Shown here: positions 57,060-64,000 of the stretch, piece by piece
Layout of the letters: each line of letters begins with the position of its first letter
Position numbering within the stretch: position 1 is the first letter of the stretch
From: Lingula anatina
Taxonomy: Eukaryota > Brachiopoda > Lingulata > Lingulida > Lingulidae
Assembly (NCBI RefSeq): GCF_001039355.2
Contig: NW_019776093.1
Coordinates: 1 to 64,000 of the forward strand
Direction: 5' to 3'
DNA: 64,000 bases
Position numbers and translations under genes: made by a program
Notes under the pieces: model-generated
Databases searched by the model: none
Told to the model about the DNA's origin: nothing
What the model saw: the letters and a program-made list of their open reading frames with translations, nothing else

Positions 57060-60000
57060 GAAACCAAGTGGTAATTAGGGGAGAAGGTCATGGCACTAGT
57101 GTAAAATTTCTTGTAGATCAAAGGTTTATACAGGCAGTATTTCATCAATTGGTTTTTCAAGGTGTAAACTACCTGGTCTTCAAAATGACACCTTCAAAAT
57201 CCAGGGGAAATGGCACCAGAATATGGTCGACATATCCTTCATGAATGTATCTGATGAAGAATGTACCGTTTTTCCAAACATTAGTCACCAGATTAATGTC
57301 AACCAAGACATCACAGAACCAGATGAATGTTCAAAATGGGTGTTTGACACCGCCGATGTAACATATTCTTATCCGATGCAGGTACATTCACTAAAATCAA
57401 TATTTTACTTGTGTGTTTTTTCCATCAGCACATGTAAAATCATCTTGAATAAGTCAATTACTGTAGTTCAAAGCCTTGATACCTTCAGGGTTAATACTTA
57501 ATATGGAATATTATTTTTGGTGAATAAAATTTTCTACGAAATAATTATTTTCTCTCTTACTTTTAAAATCCGAAACTGAGGTGTCAATCCATGTGTAGCC
57601 AGGTATGTTACTTAATTACCACACAGCTGTCGAAACAATTGATGCATGCAGTTGCATGTTTTGTGATCAGAAATGTGAGGGGTGGTATTTTCGGCAATTC
57701 CCGTCCTTGTATAAAAACGCATGGGTTTGGTCAATCTTTGGAGTATATTTCGCGAAGCTACAGAGGGATCGCTCTGAAACTTGACTGGTACCTTATAGAA
57801 GTTACGGTTCGACAGCTACATGTAAGCAACGCGACCTACTATGGGATTCTTGCTCTCAGAGAAAATGGCCAGAAAAGTTCAGCCATATTGCCAGGCAATT
57901 CAACATAAATCAGGTAACCGTAAGCAAATTAAGTCTTCAAAAGAAATGCAACAACAGGCGCACCTACTCCAAGACCTCGATCAGGGTGTCCTCGTATCAC
58001 AACAAGAAGACAGGATCACCTTCTCCTTAGACTGTGCCGTGCTGGTCGTACAGAGACAACCAGTCTCCTCAGAAGAGATTGGCAGAATGTCTTTCAAACG
58101 CCCGTTTCAATGTACCTCGTTAACAAGACATTACTGCAAACCGGTTATTTTCACGGAAACCAGTACAGAAACCACTGTTAACATCAGGTCATATACAACG
58201 ACGTTTGCAATGGACTGGGGACCACGTGCGTTTGCAGCCAAACCACTGGAATCGTGTCGTTTTCAGTGATGAGACCAGATATGGAGATTTTAGGGTTGAT
58301 GGTCGATTCCGTGTCCGCCAACGTGTACAAAAGGCAAAAACAATGATAGTGTACTGCCTAAGGTGCAAGTGGAAGTGGGGAGCATGTCATGTCAGTGCCC
58401 AGAACCAGTTGGTTTTTCTAGAAGGTTACCTCAACCAGGATTTCTACAGAGACATTCTACAGCATACAATGCTTCCCTTTGGAAGAACCATCTTCAGGAA
58501 ACAACATTATGTACCAAGACGACTACGCACCCCCACATCGAGCTTGCAGAAACACTGCGTTTCTTCAAAACCAAGGGGTTCAGCAACTGCCCTGTCCTGC
58601 AAACTCCCCATTTTGAAAATCTGCGGGCGGAAATAACTCGTAGAATTAGTAGCTATGATCATCAGCCGGTAAATCGTGATGAACTGCGACATGCAAATAT
58701 TACTGCGTAGAATGGTATCCCCATCCAAACTCTGAGAAACTTGTCACAGGGTACGCCTGGCCCATGTAGGGTGAGGGTGCTGCAAACGGCTGATGCAGCT
58801 AGGTCACACCCGCTAGTGATTACTTTTCATGATTTCCTATATTTTTTTTAACTGTGTAGCATATCACTGTCCGGAAGCTTAAAGTTGGTATCAAACTGTT
58901 AATATGATTTTTCTGGGGGGGGGGGGGGGGGGGGGCTTTTCTTTTGAATGGCATCTTATGTCATATTTGATATTATTGACCAAAATATCTCACAATAGAA
59001 GGCTGGACATTTTTTTCACTCAATGACATACCCAGTACTTTCTTGATTAATAAAGCAAAAATGATAAAAATAAAAATAGAAAAATAAATCTGCACTCAAA
59101 AACAAAACAATGATAAATATATTCCATATTAGGTATTAAGTCTGTATTTGAATTTAACCACTTACGTTTTTTAAAACCTTCTTTATCCTTTTTGCAAGCA
59201 CTGGCGAAATCATAGACATGTAATGTAAAGCCCTTTTCAAACCCAATATTTAAGATCACTAAACATTTCAGACAATTTTTGCAGGGGCTAATTGGTTTTG
59301 TCGTTTCCATTTTTATATAGTTCACTCTCCTTTGTGACGACTCGTCAAAGTTGACCAAGTCCTATATTTTCAATGTAATGGGACACTTGGTCGGAGGACT
59401 GTTATTTGGTGTGGTGTCCGACGGGTGGGTATTATATTTGATATGTGTACTGGAGTTGATTTTGAATGGCGTTGCATGTATATGTATAACATTACCATCT
59501 TGGTTACATTAAATAATACAAAAAGGTCTTGTGGGCAAATTAAAAAAAAAAGTTTTATATTTTCATGGTAATTCTCCATAATAAAGTACATGCATCTTGT
59601 TCATATTGGGTTACATTCATAAAAAATATGAAAGTACAAAGCCGTAATATTTCAGTGTTGGACGGAAGATGGCGCTGCTTCTTGGGTTGAGTGTCAGTGG
59701 TTTTGCAGGAATAGCATGGGCCTTTTCCCCAACCTACGAGTGGAGTGTAGGGATGCGGTTTATGTTGGGCTTTGGCATGAGCAACTTGTATAATTTGGCC
59801 ATCACATTTGGTATGTTGTACATGGGATACGCTTAGAATACTAGTACATGTAATATGCTTGGATAGGCACTGGGCAGACTGGCTAGATGAATGACTGCGA
59901 TACATAAAAGCGGACCCTTTTTACTGCCTGTGGTACGGTATACGTACTGTAACGATTTTACACATAGTCTTTAATTCCTGCAGTAAGCTATAGCATTTTT

Positions 60001-63000
60001 TTTTACATTCAGCTAGTGTGTTGTTGAACTTTGAACTTTAAGTTGGAATTGCTTGTAAGCGGTATCAGTTTATTAAACAGGGGCTTGCAGTGTCTGGTGG
60101 GTCATCCACTTTCCCTCTGCCTGCCAATCAAAGTGGCAGTCAACCATTCAAGGTCGTCCACTTTTGGAAATGAATAAATAGAGCAACTCTGCGCAGTATT
60201 TGCCAGTTAAGTTTAGAGTTATAAGTACGACAGTGTAGAGTACAGTAAGATAGCCAGAGGCAGTACAGAGTAAGCGTCCAAAAATAAACAAAGCTAGTTT
60301 TTGAACGCTGTTGATAAGTTCAATTTTGATACAGCTTCAAAGTCACTGTAAAACATTAGCTTGTCTTGGAACGCTGCCATCGGACATCTAGCGGTTAAAG
60401 GTATAATAATAAAAAAAAAAATCGCGATCGACTTGGTGATATTTCATTTTATTTATTTATTTTTTTTGAAAATTAATAAATTTCATTAACATTCAAAGGT
60501 AATGTAACACTATTGTTGAAGAGGGTATGTTCTTTCGAAAGTTTTGATGATTGTGCTCTTATTTACAGAGTTTTAGTTGAGCTTAAATTTACGAATTCAG
60601 GCAGCTACCGAGGAGGCTACAGACTTCGTCGACCAGCAGCTAAGAAAAAACGACCTGAGCGGCTTTTTAGATTTTTCGTGAAACAGGACTTAGTGACGTG
60701 CGGACGTAATTACTCTTAGTCAGGGATCCCTACTTAAGTTTTTTTTTTTCTGAAACTGGGACCTGGAATTCTCTTTTCAACAGATTTCTCGGCGGAAATT
60801 GTGGTCAGAGGTCCAAAAATTAATACACCCGGCGTGGTATATAAAATAGTACGCACCCAGTATATGTACGAGTAGTCGGTGCGGATTTCGGACACGAGCA
60901 GACTAAAACATGACTTGACTACATAAGATGCGATATTTTTTATTAATCTTTCTTTTTATTTATTTTATTTATTAATTTTTTTGGTTTCTCTTGCACTGCT
61001 GATAACATTGTTAATCGCTCAATTAAAGAATATAAGAAAACTACCTTTTCGGCCCTTTCACAAATGATTTTGGAACATGACTGACTGGTACAATTAACTC
61101 ATGCTACGACATTGAGAATGGGGGTGGGGGGTGGGGTGTTCAGCCACTGGTCAGTCTGGGGAAATGTCGTTAAGTCTGTTTAGAAATAATATGTCTTTTC
61201 AGCATGACTTCATTATAGGAATAATTTCATTTATCAAAAAAAAAAAAAAATAAATAAATAAATAAAGCACTGAAGTTCCCTTCAATTGTAAAATCGACTT
61301 TTACAGCTTTAGAGATGGTGGGTCCGAGCAAAAGAATGTTGGTAGGAACAGGTTTGGCAGTCGTTTATGCGGGGGGCGGGGCAGTGACTATTGGAATAGC
61401 CTACTTTCTTCGAGACTGGCGCCATCTGTTGACGGTAGTGGTTGCCCCATTTCTGCTAACAGCGTTTGTAATGTTGTGGTAGGTAATGCAATTTAGTGAC
61501 TATCAAAATGCAAAAGATAAATTAGCCTCACATTATACAGATGTACATGTATGGGAGTAATAACAGAGACACTTCAACAGAATATTTTGATAAAAAGGAC
61601 ACAATTATCCACATGATTAACTATACATAAAATGAACTGAAAAAGTGCTTAACCTATACTTAAGAACCTTGCATTGTTTGGAGTCTTGTTTTTGTGTCCT
61701 CTTTTTCACACCAATGCCTCATGTGTCCTTCTGAAATAGCCACATTGCATATCCGAATCAAAGAATATTTTGATAAATATTTTCTATCGGTTGCAGGTTT
61801 CTTCACGAGTCACCTAGATGGTTGCTTACCAAAGGACGCCATTCAGAAGCTGAGACAATTCTAAGGCGTACCGCGAGAATAAACAAGACTGCTCTCCCTC
61901 GGGGTCTTGTAGAAAAAGTTGAAATCAAGGAACCTCCAATTTCAAGTGCCAGAGCTCTTCTTCATGCCCCCCGACTGGTGGTCAAAATGCTGCTTCTGTA
62001 CATTAACTGGTATGTGTTATTATGATTGGCAAATCTGCCATTTTGATTTTCGATTTCAAACTGTGTCCTAGCTTAGATTTATAACAAGATCCAGTTGACG
62101 TCGCAAGTAAATAATACATGTAGGCCTTACAACATATTCACAAAAATGGGAGCATTTTCCATAAGTGCTAGGGAAAGGGAAATCCTGGGGCACAACGATC
62201 CATCCGGTAGTGCTATGGTGCCCATTTTTTTCACTTGCAGGTTTCCCTTGGTAGATATGTGCCAGTGTAAAGGTACCCATTCTTTTCACTTTCAGGTTTG
62301 TCTTGGATATGACGTATTATGGGATAAATCTTCACGCAGGGAACATGTCTGGAAATCTCTACCTCAACTTCTTTCTCCTCTCTATAGTGGAATTACCTGC
62401 ATATGCATTGTGTTTCACTATCGACAGATTTGGAAGGAAGAAGATATACATGATATGTATGGTAGTGGGCGGCCTGGCATGTCTCTCGTCTCTCCTTGTG
62501 CAGTTATACGCTAATAATGGTAATGCTATTATAATTATATCCCTGTATAATTCTTAAATATGGGCCAAACAATCGTCAGATATTATTTTAAACGCAGAAT
62601 AGTAAAGATCTTGATCTAGAACCACCAGTTACATACCCTTAAAGTTGATTTTCATAAGTATGAATTGCTAGTAAATTGCTGCCAAAATACAAGTACCAGA
62701 CAATTCGGTTGTTTTGAATTAAATCGTGCCTGCCTGGTGGACTCTCTAAATAAAGTGGTTGCTCATATGCTGGAGTAGAAACAGTCAAGTTTAAAATTTA
62801 GTGTATCGAGTGCTGACTGTGCCTCTTACATGTTATATTTTAGATTTGGAATCTACTAACTACATAAAGATCACACTGTCCACGGTTGGGAAGTTTGGCG
62901 TCGCTGCAGGCTATAATATCATATATATCTGGAGTATTGAAATATTCCCTACCGTTGTCCGAAACTTCAGTTTGGGTCTGGCTATAGTGTCTGCCAATCT

Positions 63001-63771
63001 TGGATCCATGCTCTCTCCTGTAATCGTGGTCAGTTGAGAACAAAACTAATAATCAGAAATGTCTTACTCGTATGTGGTCATTAAATATGCTTTTGAGCTT
63101 GATCGGTTGTCATTTGTATATTTCATTTATTAAAAATAATGATAATTCGAATTTGTATTGATTTATATTAATATTTATTTGTATCTGTTTAATTCAGAGA
63201 GAAATTCAAGTGGAAGGTATTGGGGAGGATACCTTGCCACTTGTGATATTTGGAGCCGCGGCCATATTTGCATCAGTATCTACAATCCCTTTGCCGGAGA
63301 CAGCAAACACAGATCTACCCGAAACTGTAGCAGTCGCAAACAGTTTTAAGAAGTAAGTGATTTTTCGATGAAGATGTTCTACTTTTTAACCGCCATAGTC
63401 AGTTTTTTTCTTATTTTGAAATATGTGTTGATATAAGAAAAAATGGGTATTTATAATCGTGAGTTCAGCCTCGAAAAAACGTCAAATGAAAACATATTTA
63501 CATGTGTCATACTCTCTCACTTTCTCTCTCCCTCTCTCTTTCTCACGCGCGCACGCAAAGAAATCTATAATTTTGACGTTTCTGTGTCTCTCTCTTTCCG
63601 TCTCGCCCCGGTAAGATAGTGGTGAGATAGAATGCAATCGCATCAAAATTCGTAGATGCCACTCATCTGTCGGAATCACTCTTTTTTATATTTTGTAGCC
63701 GTCGGCCACGCAGCAGCTGTCAAAGCGGGAATCAGCAACATTCGGTAATAGAGGAAAACTCTCTACTGTGA
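56823..63771 (+). CDS. SLC22-family organic ion transporter, copy G, ten exons with exon 1 frameshift
   Basis: Exons: 56823-57014, 57162-57381, 59321-59424, 59656-59810, 61307-61478, 61797-62009, 62296-62519, 62844-63028, 63198-63352, 63699-63771. Exons 2-10 match copy C in length and phase and are open to TGA at 63769. Exon 1 is 192 nt, not 191: a run of six A at 56920-56925 replaces the five A of F and shifts the frame before TM1, so the protein from this ATG would be wrong from residue 36 or so. Without the extra base the product would be about 563 aa. Motifs: [70 protein letters not shown], tail ending EENSLL. Intron 2 holds a Tc1-like relic. Polyadenylation signals are at 63972 and 63987. 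Either exon 1 is dead and F exons 1-2 are used, or the extra A is a sequencing or assembly error. Confidence 0.85.
57015..57058. repeat. (AAT)n at the exon 1 donor of G
   Basis: The AAT run starts at the donor GTAATAAT, as in C, D, F and F'. Confidence 0.9.
57725..58830 (+). mobile_element. Tc1/mariner-like transposase relic in copy G intron 2
   Basis: Pieces of a DDE transposase in shifting frames: a helix-turn-helix-like N-terminal part (about 57790-57900, VRQLHVSNATYYG), the WTGDHVRLQPNHWNRVVFSD segment at about 58205-58270, YQDDYAPPHRA at about 58510-58545, and FENLRAEITRRI at about 58612-58650. The order and spacing fit a Tc1 DD34E catalytic domain. At least two frameshifts separate these pieces, so it is not functional. 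Clear terminal inverted repeats were not found. It is shared with F', so the insertion preceded the tandem duplication. Confidence 0.75.
58917..58935. repeat. Poly-G tract in copy G intron 2
   Basis: About 19 consecutive G, just downstream of the transposase relic. Confidence 0.85.
59811..61306. other. Intron 4 of copy G; no gene seen
   Basis: The first 530 bp match 55455-55984, the tail of the duplicated unit. The rest is AT-rich with several homopolymers. A 68-codon open frame at 60513-60719 has no family motif and no homologous exon in other copies. Confidence 0.5.
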
Positions 63772-63971
63772 GATAACAGCACTTGGTATCTACTACAGGG
63801 AAATTGACATATTTTCACAAGATATTGACAGCTATTTTTCTGGCTTCTACGCTTTTTGGCACCGACCACGCTCCTGCAAGAGTTTCTTTTTTTTTCATAG
63901 GAAAAACGTTACCACCCAGCTGTCCTCTGCTTGAAAAGTGTACACGGTTATTGCTAGAATATCTTGTCGGA

Positions 63972-63992
63972 AATAAATTAGTTCGAAATAAA
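63972..63992 (+). terminator. Polyadenylation signals for copy G
   Basis: Two AATAAA hexamers at 63972-63977 and 63987-63992, about 200 nt after the stop codon at the very end of the window. Confidence 0.6.
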
Positions 63993-64000
63993 GTGAAATG

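Noticed and set aside
60513-60719. 68-codon basic open frame in G intron 4
   Set aside because: No splice context, no counterpart in paralogs, no recognised motif.

Overview
The window is nuclear DNA of an animal, most likely a highly heterozygous marine invertebrate. It is AT-rich, with short exons, GT-AG introns, abundant (AAT)n, (AAAT)n and CA/GT microsatellites, frequent TACATGTA words, and several families of small inverted-repeat elements. I cannot name the species; a mollusc, brachiopod, amphioxus or similar genome would all fit. There is no prokaryotic feature, CRISPR array, or recognisable rRNA or tRNA.

The coding content is a cluster of SLC22 (organic ion transporter, major facilitator superfamily) genes plus one UNC93-like gene. 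Each SLC22 gene has the same ten-coding-exon architecture: exon 1 holds TM1, exon 2 the large cysteine-rich extracellular loop, exons 3-5 TM2-TM6, exon 6 the ESPRWLL loop, exons 7-9 the C-terminal half, and exon 10 a short tail. Coding exon lengths (about 190, 220, 104, 155, 172, 213, 224, 185, 155, 73-109 nt) and phases are identical between paralogs, which allowed base-level exon models.

Layout: (1) 1-1534, tail of an unidentified upstream gene and repeats. (2) 1535-7952, complete minus-strand SLC22 gene (copy A, 574 aa). (3) 9468-9864, first exon of a plus-strand UNC93-like gene, head-to-head with A. (4) 10642-13472, exons 1-6 of a near-identical SLC22 (copy B). (5) 15795-20720, full UNC93-like gene (471 aa), with exon 2 present twice. 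(6) 20721-25827, no gene seen. (7) 25857-31460, complete plus-strand SLC22 copy C (566 aa). (8) 32950-39577, SLC22 copy D, which lacks exons 4 and 5 in frame. (9) 41409-44114, a second copy of D exons 6-10. (10) 46462-48867 and 50730-53179, two copies of a 2.4-kb foldback element. (11) 49266-55454, partial SLC22 copies F and F'. (12) 56823-63771, ten-exon SLC22 copy G with a frameshift in exon 1, carrying a Tc1-like transposase relic in intron 2.

Four single Ns (10582, 18322, 40813, 50525) mark contig joins. At every one, the sequence ending at the N reappears after it. The simplest reading is that A/B, the two UNC93 exon 1s and exon 2s, D exons 6-10, and F/F' are allelic contig ends placed side by side, not real duplications. 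On that reading the locus has one minus-strand SLC22, one UNC93-like gene, and three plus-strand SLC22 loci (C, D, F-G). The F-G locus carries a real tandem duplication of its 5' half (exons 1-4). All transporters would act in the plasma membrane; substrates cannot be assigned from sequence.
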